Part shown: piece after piece, positions 19,022 to 28,928 of the stretch
Layout: every line of letters begins with the position of its first letter
Position numbering within the stretch: position 1 is the first letter of the stretch
Origin: Rhizobium sp. CSW-27
GTDB taxonomy: Bacteria; Pseudomonadota; Alphaproteobacteria; Rhizobiales; Rhizobiaceae
Length of the DNA: 64,000 bases
Reading direction: 5' to 3'
Assembly: GCF_018760785.1 (NCBI RefSeq)
Contig: NZ_JAHHZO010000008.1
Location: 186,001-250,000 of the forward strand
Translations under genes and position numbers: made by a program
Notes under the pieces: model-generated
The model's database searches: none
Seen by the model: only the letters and a program-made list of their open reading frames with translations
What the model was told of the DNA's origin: nothing

Positions 19022-19600
19022 ATGACGCCCGAGACCACGCCCGCCGATCTTGCCGCCTTCTTCGACCGCAGCGCGGTGGAGGTGGCGCGTGACCTGATCG
19101 GCGCCACCTTCTGCGTCGATGGCGTCGGCGGCATTGTCGTCGAGACGGAGGCGTATCAGCCGGATGACCCGGCATCCCACAGCTTTCGCGGCGAGACCCC
19201 GCGCAACCGCGCCATGTTCGGCCCGCCGGCGCAGACCTATGTCTATCGCTCCTACGGCATTCACTGGTGCCTGAATTTCGTCTGCCGGCCGGGCAGCGCG
19301 GTGCTGATCCGCGCGCTGCAGCCGGTGGCGGGTATCGAGACCATGATTGTCAGACGCGACCTTGCCGATCCCCGCCTGCTCTGTGCCGGGCCGGGGCGGC
19401 TGTGCGAAGCGCTTGGCATCGATCTCTCGCATGACGGTCTGCCTTTGACGAACCCGCCCTTTGCGCTGCAATTGACGAGCCTGCCGCCGCCCGTCGTCTA
19501 CGGGCCGCGCATCGGCATCAGTCGCGCGGTGGATCTTCCCTGGCGTTTCGGGCTTTCCGGATCGCGTTTCGTCAGCAGGAAATTCGGGCAGGGCTCGTGA
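19022..19600 (+). CDS. mpg: 3-methyladenine DNA glycosylase (AAG/MPG family)
   Basis: 192 residues. It removes alkylated purines such as 3-methyladenine and hypoxanthine from DNA in base-excision repair. The family core is clear: [25 protein letters not shown] with the catalytic Glu and tyrosine wedge region, [32 protein letters not shown] and [11 protein letters not shown]. The ATG at 19022 gives the usual N-terminus. It lies directly upstream of the kynurenine operon but is not functionally related to it. Confidence 0.93.
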   Translation: MTPETTPADLAAFFDRSAVEVARDLIGATFCVDGVGGIVVETEAYQPDDPASHSFRGETPRNRAMFGPPAQTYVYRSYGIHWCLNFVCRPGSAVLIRALQPVAGIETMIVRRDLADPRLLCAGPGRLCEALGIDLSHDGLPLTNPPFALQLTSLPPPVVYGPRIGISRAVDLPWRFGLSGSRFVSRKFGQGS

Positions 19601-19633
19601 GCCGTCAGAATCTGCGCCGCCATCACAGAATCT

Positions 19634-19643
19634 AGTTTAAACT
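19634..19643. promoter_or_regulatory. Palindrome upstream of the kynurenine operon
   Basis: AGTTTAAACT, a perfect 10-base palindrome in an AT-rich stretch about 92 bases before kynU. It could be an operator or part of the promoter. No regulator gene is adjacent. Confidence 0.3.
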
Positions 19644-19734
19644 TAAAACAATCTTGCTATTCTCGCCGCAGCAGCAGCCGGAGCTTTCGATCACGCCGGC
19701 GCCACCTGCAGGGGCCCTGCCCGATGGGACGGAC

Positions 19735-20943
19735 ATGATGACAGATTTCGAACAGACCCGCCGCCTCTTCCACATGCCGGAGGGGGTGATCTATCTGGAT
19801 GGCAATTCGCTCGGCCCCCTGCCGCTTGCGGCACGGCAGCGGGTGGCGGCCATGATGAGCGACGAATGGGGCGAGATGCTGATCCGCGGCTGGAACGAGG
19901 CCGGCTGGATGGCGATGCCGCGACGGATCGGCGACCGCGTTGGCCGCCTGATCGGCGCGCCGCAGGGCAGCGTGGTGATGGGCGACACGCTCTCCATCAA
20001 GGTCTACCAGGCGCTGGCCTCGGCCCTCGACATCGCGGCCGAACGGCATCCGGAGCGCCGCATCATCCTCTCCGACAACGGCAATTTCCCCTCCGACCTC
20101 TATATGGCCGAAGGCCTGATCCAGACGCTGGACCGTGGCTATGAGCTGAAGGTGGTCGACCCCGAAGCCGTCGAGGCGGCAATCGACGAGACGGTTGCCG
20201 TCACCCTGCTGACGGAGGTGGATTACCGCACCGGCCGCCTGCACGACATGGCGGCGCTGACGGCAAAGGCACATGCCGCAGGCGCCCTTTGCGTCTGGGA
20301 TCTCGCCCATTCGGCCGGCGCCATCCCGGTCGATCTGCTCGGCGCCGATGCGGACTTCGCGGTCGGCTGCACCTACAAGTATCTGAACGGCGGCCCGGGC
20401 GCCCCGGCCTTCATCTATGTCTCCCCGCGCCATGCGGACCGCGCCCGCCCGGCCCTCTCCGGCTGGCTCGGCCACGAGCGCCCCTTCGCCTTCGACCTGC
20501 ATTATCGCCCCGGCGATGGCATCGACCGCATGCGGGTCGGCACGCCGCCGATCCTGGCGCTTGCGGCGCTCGATGCCGCGCTGGATGCCTGGGATGGTGT
20601 CGAGATGGCGGATGTGCGGAAAAAATCCATCGCGCTCTGCGATCTCTTCATCGCCGAGGTCGAGTCGCGCTGCCCTGAACTGGTGCTCGGCTCGCCGCGT
20701 GACGGCACGCAGCGCGGCAGCCAGGTCTCCTTCCTGCATCCGGAGGGCTATGCCATCATGCAGGCGCTGATCGCCCGCGGCGTGATCGGCGATTTCCGCG
20801 CGCCGAACGCCATCCGCTTCGGCTTCACGCCGCTCTATATCGGCGAGCGCGAAGTGATCGCCGCCGTCGACATTCTCTCGGACATCATGACCAACAGGCT
20901 GTGGGACCAGCCGCAGTTCAAGAAGAAGGCGCTCGTGACGTGA
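19735..20943 (+). CDS. kynU: Kynureninase
   Basis: 402 residues. PLP enzyme that splits L-kynurenine into anthranilate and alanine. Landmarks are [11 protein letters not shown] at the N-terminus, [25 protein letters not shown] with the PLP-binding Asp, and [14 protein letters not shown] with the Schiff-base Lys. The ATG at 19735 ([11 protein letters not shown]) is the family start; the 27 residues that an upstream start would add look non-coding. The last base before its stop codon begins the GTG of the dioxygenase gene, so the two are translationally coupled. Confidence 0.95.
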   Translation: MMTDFEQTRRLFHMPEGVIYLDGNSLGPLPLAARQRVAAMMSDEWGEMLIRGWNEAGWMAMPRRIGDRVGRLIGAPQGSVVMGDTLSIKVYQALASALDIAAERHPERRIILSDNGNFPSDLYMAEGLIQTLDRGYELKVVDPEAVEAAIDETVAVTLLTEVDYRTGRLHDMAALTAKAHAAGALCVWDLAHSAGAIPVDLLGADADFAVGCTYKYLNGGPGAPAFIYVSPRHADRARPALSGWLGHERPFAFDLHYRPGDGIDRMRVGTPPILALAALDAALDAWDGVEMADVRKKSIALCDLFIAEVESRCPELVLGSPRDGTQRGSQVSFLHPEGYAIMQALIARGVIGDFRAPNAIRFGFTPLYIGEREVIAAVDILSDIMTNRLWDQPQFKKKALVT

Positions 20944-21779
20944 CGGCCAAGACCTACGACCCCGCCCAGGAAGGGGCGCAGATGTCCTTCCGCGAGCGCA
21001 TGTCCTATACGGACTACCTGCAGCTCGATCCGATCCTTTCGGCCCAGAAGCCGCTGTCATCGGCGCATGACGAACTGCTGTTCATCATCCAGCACCAGAC
21101 CTCGGAGCTCTGGATGAAGCTGGCGATCCACGAGATCACCTCGGCGATTGCCGCGATCCGGCGCGACAATCCGCAGCCGGCCTTCAAGATGCTGACGCGG
21201 GTGGCGCGCATCTTCGAACAGCTGAACGGCGCCTGGGACGTGCTGCGCACCATGACGCCCAGCGAATATACCGAATTCCGCAACGCGCTCGGCCAGTCCT
21301 CGGGCTTCCAGTCCTATCAGTATCGGGCGATCGAATTCCTGGCCGGCAATCGCAACCTCGCAATGCTCGGACCGCACAGCCACCGGCCGGACCTGATGGA
21401 ACATCTGGAAGGGATCCTGGCGCGCCCGAGCCTCTATGACGAGGCGATCCTGCTGCTGGCGCGCAACGGCTTCGACATCGGTGCGGATGCCGAACGCAGT
21501 TCCTGGCGCGACAAGCGCAGCGAGAACGACAAGGTGCTGGACGCCTGGCGCCAGGTCTATGCCGCCCCGGCCCGCTACTGGGATCTGTATGAACTGGCGG
21601 AAAAGCTGGTGGATTTCGAGGATTACTTCCGCCGCTGGCGGTTCAACCACGTGACCACCGTCGAGCGCGTCATCGGCTTCAAGCGCGGCACCGGCGGCAC
21701 CTCCGGTACACAGTATCTGAAGAAGATGCTGGAGGTGGAACTCTTCCCCGAACTGTGGCGGGTGCGTACCGTGCTCTGA
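20940..21779 (+). CDS. kynA: Tryptophan 2,3-dioxygenase
   Basis: 279 residues. Heme enzyme that opens the indole ring of L-tryptophan to N-formylkynurenine, first step of the kynurenine pathway. Landmarks are [32 protein letters not shown] with the substrate-binding His, and [20 protein letters not shown] with the heme-ligand His and the carboxylate-binding loop. GTG start overlapping the kynU stop (GTGA). It is followed 31 bases later by the formamidase. Confidence 0.96.
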   Translation: MTAKTYDPAQEGAQMSFRERMSYTDYLQLDPILSAQKPLSSAHDELLFIIQHQTSELWMKLAIHEITSAIAAIRRDNPQPAFKMLTRVARIFEQLNGAWDVLRTMTPSEYTEFRNALGQSSGFQSYQYRAIEFLAGNRNLAMLGPHSHRPDLMEHLEGILARPSLYDEAILLLARNGFDIGADAERSSWRDKRSENDKVLDAWRQVYAAPARYWDLYELAEKLVDFEDYFRRWRFNHVTTVERVIGFKRGTGGTSGTQYLKKMLEVELFPELWRVRTVL

Positions 21780-21810
21780 CAGCCGCGACGAATCAGCCAG
21801 GAGACCCGCC

Positions 21811-22638
21811 ATGCTTTTCCACCGCATCACCGACTGGGACGACGCCTATGCCAATGGCGGCAATATTCCGCGCGGTGACGCATGGCCGGGCGCCTGGGTG
21901 GAGCCGGCACGGGCCTATCGCGAGCGGCTTGCCGCCGAAGGCCGCGCGAAGATCGACCTTGCCTATGGCGAGGGCGCGCGCAACCGTTTCGACCTGTTTC
22001 TGCCGAAGGCAACGCCAAAGGGTCTCGTCGTCTTCGTCCACGGCGGCTACTGGCAGGCGCTCGACAAGTCCTACTGGTCACATCTGGCGGCCGGCAGCGT
22101 GGAAAACGGCTATGCGGTGGCGATGCCCGGCTACACGCTCTGCCCGGAGGCGCGCATCGGCGACATCGTGCAGGAAATCGCAGCCGCGATCAGTGATGCG
22201 GCTGGCGAGATCGACGGGCCGGTGCACCTGACGGGCCATTCCGCCGGTGGCCATCTCGTCACCCGCATGGTGGCGGAAGCCTCGCCGCTGCCAGAAGCCG
22301 TGCGGGCGCGGGTGCGCACCGTGGTGTCGATCTCAGGCGTGCATGATCTGCGCCCCCTGCTTGGCACCGGCCTCAACATCAAGCTGCGCCTGACGCCTGA
22401 GGAGGCTGCCGCCGAAAGCCCGGCGCTGATGCTGCCCGGCAAAGACACCCGCCTGTTCTGCTGGGTCGGCGGCAACGAGCGCGCCGAGTTCCTGCGCCAG
22501 AATGCGCTGATGGCCAGCCTCTGGCTCGGCCTTGGCGCCGAAACCGGCGCCCATGTCGAACCCGACCGGCATCACTTCAACGTGGTGGACGGGCTGGCCG
22601 ATCCGCAGCATCCGCTGACCCTCACGCTGCTGTCGTGA
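21811..22638 (+). CDS. kynB: Alpha/beta hydrolase, probable arylformamidase
   Basis: 275 residues. It would hydrolyse N-formylkynurenine to kynurenine, completing the tryptophan-to-anthranilate route with its two neighbours. FVHGGYWQ is the oxyanion motif typical of kynurenine formamidases of the hydrolase-fold type; GHSAGGH holds the Ser nucleophile and HHFNVVDGL the catalytic His. Ribosome site AGGAGA. KynB is assigned by context and motif; this is the hydrolase-fold enzyme, not the metal-dependent bacterial KynB family, so the symbol refers to function. Confidence 0.82.
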   Translation: MLFHRITDWDDAYANGGNIPRGDAWPGAWVEPARAYRERLAAEGRAKIDLAYGEGARNRFDLFLPKATPKGLVVFVHGGYWQALDKSYWSHLAAGSVENGYAVAMPGYTLCPEARIGDIVQEIAAAISDAAGEIDGPVHLTGHSAGGHLVTRMVAEASPLPEAVRARVRTVVSISGVHDLRPLLGTGLNIKLRLTPEEAAAESPALMLPGKDTRLFCWVGGNERAEFLRQNALMASLWLGLGAETGAHVEPDRHHFNVVDGLADPQHPLTLTLLS

Positions 22639-22759
22639 TGCGATGCAAAATGTGATGGTGCGCGGCGGTGCACGACCGTTCCACCGCCGCCACCTCTCCG
22701 GCTAGTCTGCGCCGAGGGCGATTCGTCGCCGGTCGCGCAGCGCGGCCGCAGGGCAGATC

Positions 22760-23494
22760 ATGACACGGGCAAGACGACGCAACATCATTCGGGTGCAGCG
22801 GACCTGGACGGGGCTTGGCCTCGTCGGGGCGATTTCCTTCATCGCCGGCATGACCGATGCCATCGGCTTGCGCCTCTCCGGCGATTTCGTCTCCTTCATG
22901 ACCGGCAACACGACGCGGGCAGCAATTGCCATGGCCGATGGCGACCTTCACCATGGCTTCGTGCTGCTCGCGGCCATCTTCACCTTCGTCGCCGGCAATG
23001 CGCTCGGCATTGTCGTGGCCCATCTCGTCCCGCGCCGCATCTTCGGCGTGCTGGCCTGTGTATCGCTGCTGCTTGCACTGGGCGCGATGATGCAGGCGCC
23101 GGCCCTGCATCTCGTCCGCTTCTATGTTGTGGTGCTGGCCATGGGCATGGTGAATGCCACGGTGGAGCACATCGAGGGACTGCCGATCGGGCTCACCTAT
23201 GTCACCGGCGCATTGTCGCGGCTGGGGCGCGGCATCGGTCGCTTCCTCATGGGCGACAGGCAGCTCGACTGGAGCATCCAGCTGGTGCCCTGGCTCGGCA
23301 TGGTGAGCGGCGCCATCATCGGCGCGCTGCTCGGCATCGCCATGCCGCAGACGGCACTCATCGTCGCGGCCCTGCTCGCCATGGGGGTGGCGCTGTTTTC
23401 GCTGCGCATCCGACGCGCCCTGCACAGGCGTTATAACCAGCGCGTGATCCGCCCGCAGGCGCCCCATCCGGCGCGTCCGCCCCTTCGCAAGTGA
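22760..23494 (+). CDS. DUF1275 (YoaK) family membrane protein
   Basis: 244 residues with about six membrane segments. The family signature FIAGMTDAIGLRLSGDFVSF-MTGNTTR lies near the N-terminus, followed by alternating hydrophobic helices and a basic C-terminal tail. Function of the family is unknown; a transport role is likely. Four bases separate it from the next gene, so they may be cotranscribed. Confidence 0.88.
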   Translation: MTRARRRNIIRVQRTWTGLGLVGAISFIAGMTDAIGLRLSGDFVSFMTGNTTRAAIAMADGDLHHGFVLLAAIFTFVAGNALGIVVAHLVPRRIFGVLACVSLLLALGAMMQAPALHLVRFYVVVLAMGMVNATVEHIEGLPIGLTYVTGALSRLGRGIGRFLMGDRQLDWSIQLVPWLGMVSGAIIGALLGIAMPQTALIVAALLAMGVALFSLRIRRALHRRYNQRVIRPQAPHPARPPLRK

Positions 23495-23498
23495 GCTG

Positions 23499-24281
23499 AT
23501 GTTCTATCTGTCCAAGATCTTCTGGCTGCTGGTGCAGCCCCTGTCGCTGGCCTTCCTGCTGGTCCTTGCCGGGCTCGTGGCCGCAATCGCCGGCGCCCGC
23601 CGGTCTGGCCTTCTGCTGTCCGGCGGCGGGGCGCTCGTGCTCTTCGTCACCCTCTACACCACCACCGGTGCCCTGCTGCTGCAGGCGCTGGAGGCACGCG
23701 TGCCGAAACCGGCCACCGATCCGGCCTCGATCGCCTGCATGATCGTGCTGGGCGGCGCCATCGAGAATGATGTGGTCGCCTCGCGCGGCGGGGTGGAACT
23801 GAACGCGGCCGCCGACCGCTACACGCAGGCGCTGCGGCTGGCCCTGTCGCATCCGGAGGCAAGGATTCTCGTCTCCGGCGGCGATGGCTCGATCAGCGGA
23901 CGCTTTCCGGGAGAGGCGGGCCTGTCGGAGCAGTTTTTTGCGGCGCTCGGCGTGCCGCCGCAGCGGCTGATCAAGGAAAACACCTCGCGCAACACCTGGG
24001 AAAACACGCTGAACACGAAGGCGCTGCTGGCCGAAAACGGCCTGACCGACTGCCTGCTGATCACCTCCGGCTTCCACATGCCGCGCGCGCTGGCGCTGTT
24101 CCGCAAGGCCGGCATTGCCGTCACACCCTATCCGGTGGATTTCCGCAGCCGCGGCAACGAGCGGCCGGGCTTCGATTTCACCCAGCCTTCGCTGAATGCC
24201 CAGAACACCGCAACGGCCGTGCGCGAATGGCTGGGCCTGCTCGGCTATTACCTCGCCGGCCGAATCGACTGGCCGTTCTGA
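23499..24281 (+). CDS. YdcF/ElyC-type DUF218 membrane protein
   Basis: 260 residues. Two N-terminal membrane segments (about 8-60), then a DUF218 domain with IVLGGAIEND, ILVSGGDGSISG, ENTSRNTWENTLNTKALL and LLITSGFHMPRALALFRKAG. Relatives take part in envelope or undecaprenyl-lipid metabolism; the exact reaction is not known. Confidence 0.88.
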   Translation: MFYLSKIFWLLVQPLSLAFLLVLAGLVAAIAGARRSGLLLSGGGALVLFVTLYTTTGALLLQALEARVPKPATDPASIACMIVLGGAIENDVVASRGGVELNAAADRYTQALRLALSHPEARILVSGGDGSISGRFPGEAGLSEQFFAALGVPPQRLIKENTSRNTWENTLNTKALLAENGLTDCLLITSGFHMPRALALFRKAGIAVTPYPVDFRSRGNERPGFDFTQPSLNAQNTATAVREWLGLLGYYLAGRIDWPF

Positions 24282-24287
24282 GGCGGT

Positions 24288-24782
24288 TCATTTCCGGGAA
24301 ATCGTCACCATGCGGGCGCCACGCACCCGCACGGTCATTTCGCAGGGCGTGGTGTCGGTGCGCTCGCAATAGCGCGGCGCCATGCTGAAGACGAAGACCA
24401 TGTTGCCGAAGCGCTTGATGAAATCATAGCCATAGAGCTGCGCGGTCGCCATCATGAAGTAGCCGCCCTCCTTGACCTGGAGGTAGAAGTTGTAGGGGCA
24501 ACCGTCGGCGTCGCAGCTGACGCCCTTCTCACCATCGCAGGTCACGGCGCCATGATTGGCGATCGCATCGATGATGCCGTCGTTGTTGATGTCCATGCGC
24601 GTCAGGAAATCCTCGCCGAACTCCACCGTCCGGCACTGCTGGCGAAAGAAATCCTTCTCGTAGATCTCCGGGTCGGACAGCAGCTTCTGCTGTGCCCCAG
24701 CCAGGGCCGGCAGCAAGGTCAGCGCCAGGACCTGCAGGACCGTGATGAAAACAAATCGCACGCGCCTCTTCCTCGTGTTCAT
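24288..24782 (-). CDS. Exported hypothetical protein
   Basis: 164 residues. The N-terminus (NTRKRRVRFVFITVLQVLAL, then TLLPALAGAQ) is a Sec signal peptide cut near residue 30. The mature part has six Cys, probably in disulfides, and MDINNDGIIDA, an EF-hand-like calcium loop. No known family. The start at 24782 leaves a clean signal peptide. Convergent with the YdcF gene. Confidence 0.7.
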   Translation of the reverse strand: MNTRKRRVRFVFITVLQVLALTLLPALAGAQQKLLSDPEIYEKDFFRQQCRTVEFGEDFLTRMDINNDGIIDAIANHGAVTCDGEKGVSCDADGCPYNFYLQVKEGGYFMMATAQLYGYDFIKRFGNMVFVFSMAPRYCERTDTTPCEMTVRVRGARMVTISRK

Positions 24783-24886
24783 TCGCCTGTAGACAACGCC
24801 CGGCCGCAATGGCCGCAGGGCAAAACCACCGCTATGCTTAGGGCCACGCACTTGCGCGACGCTGGTGCAGAGGGGACGAGGACGCG

Positions 24887-25537
24887 ATGTCGCTGCTGAT
24901 GGTGCTGGATTATGCAGGCGTGGCGCTGTTTGCTGCGACCGGCGCGCTTGCCGCCTCGCGCAAGCAGCTGGATCTCATTGGCTTCCTGTTCTTTGCCGCG
25001 GCAACCGGCGTCGGCGGCGGCACGCTGCGCGACCTCGTGCTGGGTCAGGCTCCGGTGTTCTGGGTGAAGGATCCGACCTATCTGGTGATCTGCGCCGGTG
25101 TCGGCATCTTCGTCTTCCTCACCGCCCATCGGGTGGAATGGCGCTACCGGATGCTGATCTGGCTCGACGCCGTCGGCCTCTCCGCCTACAGCGTGATGGG
25201 TGCTGCCAAGGGCTTTGCCGTGACCCAGTCGCCGACGATTGCCATCGTCACCGGCACGATGACCGCGACCTTCGGCGGCATCCTGCGCGACCTGATTGCC
25301 AACGAGCCCTCGATCCTGCTCAGGCCGGAGATCTATGTCACCGCGGCTCTTGCCGGGGCAAGCGCCTATACGGCCACGCATCTTCTCGGCCTGCCGCTGG
25401 CCTATAGTTCGGCAGCCGGCATCTTCGTCGCCTTTGCGCTGCGCGGCGGCGCGCTGCATCACGGCTGGACGCTGCCGCGCTATCGCCCGCGCGCAGGTCG
25501 CCCGCCGGACGAGGCCTTGCCGAGAAAGAAGGATTGA
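24887..25537 (+). CDS. TRIC-type cation channel family membrane protein (UPF0126)
   Basis: 216 residues and about seven membrane segments, built as two similar halves each with a glycine-rich signature: ATGVGGGTLRDLVLG in the first and TATFGGILRDLIANEP in the second. Bacterial homologues form trimeric potassium channels. Good ribosome site (GGGACGAGGA). It stops seven bases before the end of the convergent irr gene. Confidence 0.9.
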   Translation: MSLLMVLDYAGVALFAATGALAASRKQLDLIGFLFFAAATGVGGGTLRDLVLGQAPVFWVKDPTYLVICAGVGIFVFLTAHRVEWRYRMLIWLDAVGLSAYSVMGAAKGFAVTQSPTIAIVTGTMTATFGGILRDLIANEPSILLRPEIYVTAALAGASAYTATHLLGLPLAYSSAAGIFVAFALRGGALHHGWTLPRYRPRAGRPPDEALPRKKD

Positions 25538-25544
25538 GAGGCGG

Positions 25545-25961
25545 TCAGCGCTGCTTTTCGCGCAGGCGGATGATCACGTCGACATGGGCGATTTCCATGC
25601 CCTCCGGCGGTTCCGGAATATTGTCGATCTGCAGATTGCTCACCGGAATGTCGAGCACCTCGTTGCGGCCTTCCACGAAGAAGTGATGGTGGTCGGAAAC
25701 ATTGGTGTCGAAATAGGTCCTGGCGCTTTCCACCGCCAGCACCCGGATGAGGCCGGCTTCGGTGAACTGGTGCAGCGTGTTGTACACCGTCGCAAGCGAC
25801 ACAGGAACGCCGGCCAGCGAGGCCTCCTCATGCAGTTCCTCGACCGTCAGGTGGCGATCTCCCTTGGCAAACAGAAGATCGGCCAGGGCAACGCGCTGAC
25901 GCGTCGGGCGAAGCCCGCAATCGCGCAGTCTGGTCTCCACATTGGTCACGGCATCAGCCAT
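25545..25961 (-). CDS. irr: Iron response regulator Irr (Fur family)
   Basis: 138 residues. In rhizobia Irr represses heme synthesis and activates iron uptake when iron is low, and is turned over in response to heme. LRPTRQRVALADLLF and VSLATVYNTLHQFTEAGLIR form the winged helix; SDHHHFFVEGRNEV carries the His cluster typical of Irr in place of the usual Fur metal sites. The N-terminal Gly-Cys heme motif of Bradyrhizobium Irr is absent, as in Rhizobium. Located beside fabA, as in related genomes. Confidence 0.92.
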   Translation of the reverse strand: MADAVTNVETRLRDCGLRPTRQRVALADLLFAKGDRHLTVEELHEEASLAGVPVSLATVYNTLHQFTEAGLIRVLAVESARTYFDTNVSDHHHFFVEGRNEVLDIPVSNLQIDNIPEPPEGMEIAHVDVIIRLREKQR

Positions 25962-25988
25962 CGGTGACGCAAGCTCCTGTCAAGCCGG

Positions 25989-26010
25989 TATATCTAGAGC
26001 GCAGGATATA
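25989..26010. promoter_or_regulatory. Inverted repeat in the irr-fabA intergenic region
   Basis: TATATC (25989-25994) and GATATA (26005-26010) are perfect inverted arms with a 10-base spacer, between the divergent irr and fabA genes. It could be an operator, or two divergent -10 elements. Confidence 0.35.
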
Positions 26011-26248
26011 ACTTTAACTGCGTCCGCTTTCAATACCACAACCCCCTGCCGGGCCTGCAACGGCGGGGAAATGCGAAATTTTGGCCCGAAAGCCTCTGGT
26101 TTGCCGGTTCCGCTTCCTATATGCCGACCTGAATCAACTCGGATCGGTCTGCCTTGCGAAAACGCAGGGCCGATCCGCGCGCTTCAATTTCAGGCGGTCT
26201 TGCAGTAAAGACGCAGGGCATCGCGACGAGGGGGAACGGACAGGCCTC

Positions 26249-26764
26249 ATGGACAGCAGACAATCGAGCTTCTCTTACGAAGAAATCCTAGCCTGTGCGC
26301 ACGGCCAGATGTTTGGACCTGGCAATGCGCAGCTGCCGCTGCCCCCCATGCTGATGGTTCACCGCATCACGGAGATCTCTGAAACCGGCGGCGCCTTCGA
26401 CAAGGGCTATATCCGCGCCGAATATGACGTGAAGCCAGATGACTGGTATTTCCCCTGCCACTTCGAGGGCAACCCCATCATGCCCGGCTGCCTCGGTCTT
26501 GACGGGATGTGGCAGCTGACCGGCTTCTTCCTCGGCTGGCTCGGCGAAGAGGGGCGCGGCATGGCGCTGTCCACCGGCGAAGTGAAGTTCAAGGGCATGG
26601 TTCGCCCGAACACCAAGCTTCTGCAATACGGCATAGACTTCAAGCGCGTGATGCGCGGACGTCTCGTGCTCGGCACTGCCGACGGCTGGCTGAAGGCCGA
26701 CGGCGAAACCATCTACCAGGCCACCGATTTGCGCGTTGGCCTTTCGAAGGACAAGACGGCCTGA
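26249..26764 (+). CDS. fabA: 3-hydroxydecanoyl-ACP dehydratase/isomerase FabA
   Basis: 171 residues. It makes the trans-2 and then cis-3 decenoyl-ACP that leads to unsaturated fatty acids. The active-site segment [20 protein letters not shown] has the catalytic His and Asp. Start ATG follows GAGGGGGAACG. First gene of fabA-fabB-fabI, the anaerobic unsaturated fatty-acid unit of alpha- and gammaproteobacteria. Confidence 0.96.
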   Translation: MDSRQSSFSYEEILACAHGQMFGPGNAQLPLPPMLMVHRITEISETGGAFDKGYIRAEYDVKPDDWYFPCHFEGNPIMPGCLGLDGMWQLTGFFLGWLGEEGRGMALSTGEVKFKGMVRPNTKLLQYGIDFKRVMRGRLVLGTADGWLKADGETIYQATDLRVGLSKDKTA

Positions 26765-26808
26765 TATCGCTCGGGCACGTTTTCAGGAAACAACAAGGGT
26801 TAGATCAG

Positions 26809-28032
26809 ATGCGACGGGTAGTTGTCACAGGCCTTGGTGTGGTCTCCTCGATCGGCAACAATGCCGCGGAAGTCACCGCATCTCTGCGCGATGCCAGGTC
26901 CGGCATCTCCTTCTCGAACGATTTCGCCGAACACGGGTTCAAGTGCCAGGTCTGGGGCCGGCCGAACATCGACACGACCGATCTCGTCGACCGCCGTGCC
27001 ATGCGCTTCCTCAGCCAGGGCGGCGCGTGGAACCACGTGGCCATGAAACAGGCGATCGCCGATTCGGGTCTCGAGGACAAGGATTACGCCGAGAACGAAC
27101 GCGTCGGCATCATCATGGGCTCGGGCGGTCCTTCCACCCGCACCCTGATCGAGGCCGCCGAGATCACCATGAAGAACAACAGCCCGAAGCGCATCGGCCC
27201 CTTTGCCGTGCCGAAGGCAATGTCTTCGACGGCCTCTGCCACGCTTGCCACCTGGTTCAAGATCCACGGCGTCAACTACTCGATCTCGTCGGCCTGCTCG
27301 ACCTCGGCGCATTGCATCGGCAATGCGGTGGAGATGATCCAGTGGGGCAAGCAGGACATGATGTTTGCCGGCGGCCACGAGGACCTCGACTGGACGATGT
27401 CGAACCTGTTCGACGCCATGGGTGCCATGTCCTCGAAGTACAACGACAGCCCGGCCACCGCTTCGCGCGCCTATGACCTGAACCGCGACGGCTTCGTGAT
27501 CGCCGGCGGTGCGGGTGTGCTGGTTCTCGAGGAACTGGAGCATGCCAAGGCCCGCGGCGCCAAGATCTATGCGGAAGTCGTCGGCTACGGCGCCACCTCG
27601 GACGGCTACGACATGGTCGCCCCGTCCGGCGAAGGCGCCATCCGCTGCATGCGCCAGGCGCTGAAGACTGTCGATGGCCCGGTGGATTACGTCAATACGC
27701 ACGGCACCTCGACACCGGTCGGTGATTCCAAGGAAATCGGCGCCATCCGCGAGGTCTTCGGCGAGAAGATGCCCCACATCCAGTCGACCAAGTCGCTCAC
27801 CGGCCATTCGCTCGGTGCGGCCGGCGTGCAGGAATCGATCTACTCGCTCCTGATGATGCAGGCCGGCTTCATCGGCGAAAGCGCGCATATCCAGGAACTC
27901 GATCCCGAATTCGACGGCGTGCCGATCGTGCGCGAGCGCATCGACAATGCCAGGATCGATATCGCCCTTTCCAACTCGTTCGGGTTTGGCGGCACCAATG
28001 CCACGCTCGTCTTCCAGCGCTACAACGGATAA
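26809..28032 (+). CDS. fabB: 3-oxoacyl-ACP synthase I FabB
   Basis: 407 residues. Condensing enzyme that elongates the cis-3 decenoyl-ACP made by FabA. It has the catalytic triad: Cys in [10 protein letters not shown], His in [11 protein letters not shown] and His in [12 protein letters not shown]. The ATG at 26809 ([13 protein letters not shown]) is the family start; AAGGGTTAG lies upstream. It ends four bases before fabI. Confidence 0.97.
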   Translation: MRRVVVTGLGVVSSIGNNAAEVTASLRDARSGISFSNDFAEHGFKCQVWGRPNIDTTDLVDRRAMRFLSQGGAWNHVAMKQAIADSGLEDKDYAENERVGIIMGSGGPSTRTLIEAAEITMKNNSPKRIGPFAVPKAMSSTASATLATWFKIHGVNYSISSACSTSAHCIGNAVEMIQWGKQDMMFAGGHEDLDWTMSNLFDAMGAMSSKYNDSPATASRAYDLNRDGFVIAGGAGVLVLEELEHAKARGAKIYAEVVGYGATSDGYDMVAPSGEGAIRCMRQALKTVDGPVDYVNTHGTSTPVGDSKEIGAIREVFGEKMPHIQSTKSLTGHSLGAAGVQESIYSLLMMQAGFIGESAHIQELDPEFDGVPIVRERIDNARIDIALSNSFGFGGTNATLVFQRYNG

Positions 28033-28036
28033 ACCC

Positions 28037-28843
28037 ATGAGCGGAATCATGCAGGGTAAACGCGGCCTCATCATGGGGGTCGCGAACAATCATTCGATCG
28101 CCTGGGGAATTTCCAAGGCGCTCGCGGCCCAGGGCGCCGAACTGGCCTTCACCTATCAGGGCGAGGCGCTCGGCCGCCGCGTCAAGCCGCTCGCCGCCGA
28201 GCTGAATTCCGACTTCATCATCCCGTGCGACGTGGAAGACATCGCCTCCGTCGATGCCGTCTTCGCGGCCATCGGCGAGCGCTGGGGCAAGCTTGATTTC
28301 GTCGTGCATGCCATCGGCTTCTCCGACAAGAACGAACTGAAGGGTCTTTACGCCGACACCACGCGGGAAAACTTCAGCCGCACCATGGTGATCTCCTGCT
28401 TCTCCTTCACCGAGATCGCCAAGCGGGCGGCCGCCCTGATGGACGAGAACGGCGCCATGCTGACGCTGACCTATGGCGGCTCGACGCGGGTGATCCCGAA
28501 CTACAACGTGATGGGCGTCGCCAAGGCCGCGCTGGAGGCTTCGGTGCGCTATCTGGCTGCCGATTACGGCCCGAAGGGCATTCGCGTCAACGCGATCTCG
28601 GCCGGTCCGGTGCGCACGCTGGCCGGTGCGGGCATCTCGGATGCGCGGGCGATCTACTCCTGGAACCAGAAGAACTCGCCACTGCGGCGCACCGCGACGA
28701 TCGAGGACCTCGGCGGCTCCGCCCTCTACCTGCTGTCCGACCTGTCGCGCGGCGTGACCGGCGAGATCCACTATGTGGATGCCGGCTACAACATCACCTC
28801 GCTGCCGACGCTGGAGCGTCTGCGCAACGCCGACGCCGAATAA
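28037..28843 (+). CDS. fabI: Enoyl-ACP reductase (NADH) FabI
   Basis: 268 residues. It reduces enoyl-ACP in the last step of each fatty-acid elongation cycle. GVANNHSIAWGIS is the nucleotide-binding start, and Tyr-x6-Lys (YNVMGVAK) is the catalytic pair. It starts four bases after fabB and ends the operon at a strong terminator. Confidence 0.96.
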   Translation: MSGIMQGKRGLIMGVANNHSIAWGISKALAAQGAELAFTYQGEALGRRVKPLAAELNSDFIIPCDVEDIASVDAVFAAIGERWGKLDFVVHAIGFSDKNELKGLYADTTRENFSRTMVISCFSFTEIAKRAAALMDENGAMLTLTYGGSTRVIPNYNVMGVAKAALEASVRYLAADYGPKGIRVNAISAGPVRTLAGAGISDARAIYSWNQKNSPLRRTATIEDLGGSALYLLSDLSRGVTGEIHYVDAGYNITSLPTLERLRNADAE

Positions 28844-28868
28844 GCAGCCATACCATCGCTTGCAGAAT

Positions 28869-28898
28869 GGCCCCGGATGCGACGCATCCGGGGCCTTT
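28869..28898 (+). terminator. Rho-independent terminator of fabA-fabB-fabI
   Basis: Perfect 13-bp stem GGCCCCGGATGCG / CGCATCCGGGGCC with a one-base loop (probably fewer pairs form in reality), then TTT. It starts 26 bases after fabI. Confidence 0.85.
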
Positions 28899-28928
28899 GA
28901 CATTCTGGGTCACAGAAAGCGGCGCAGC

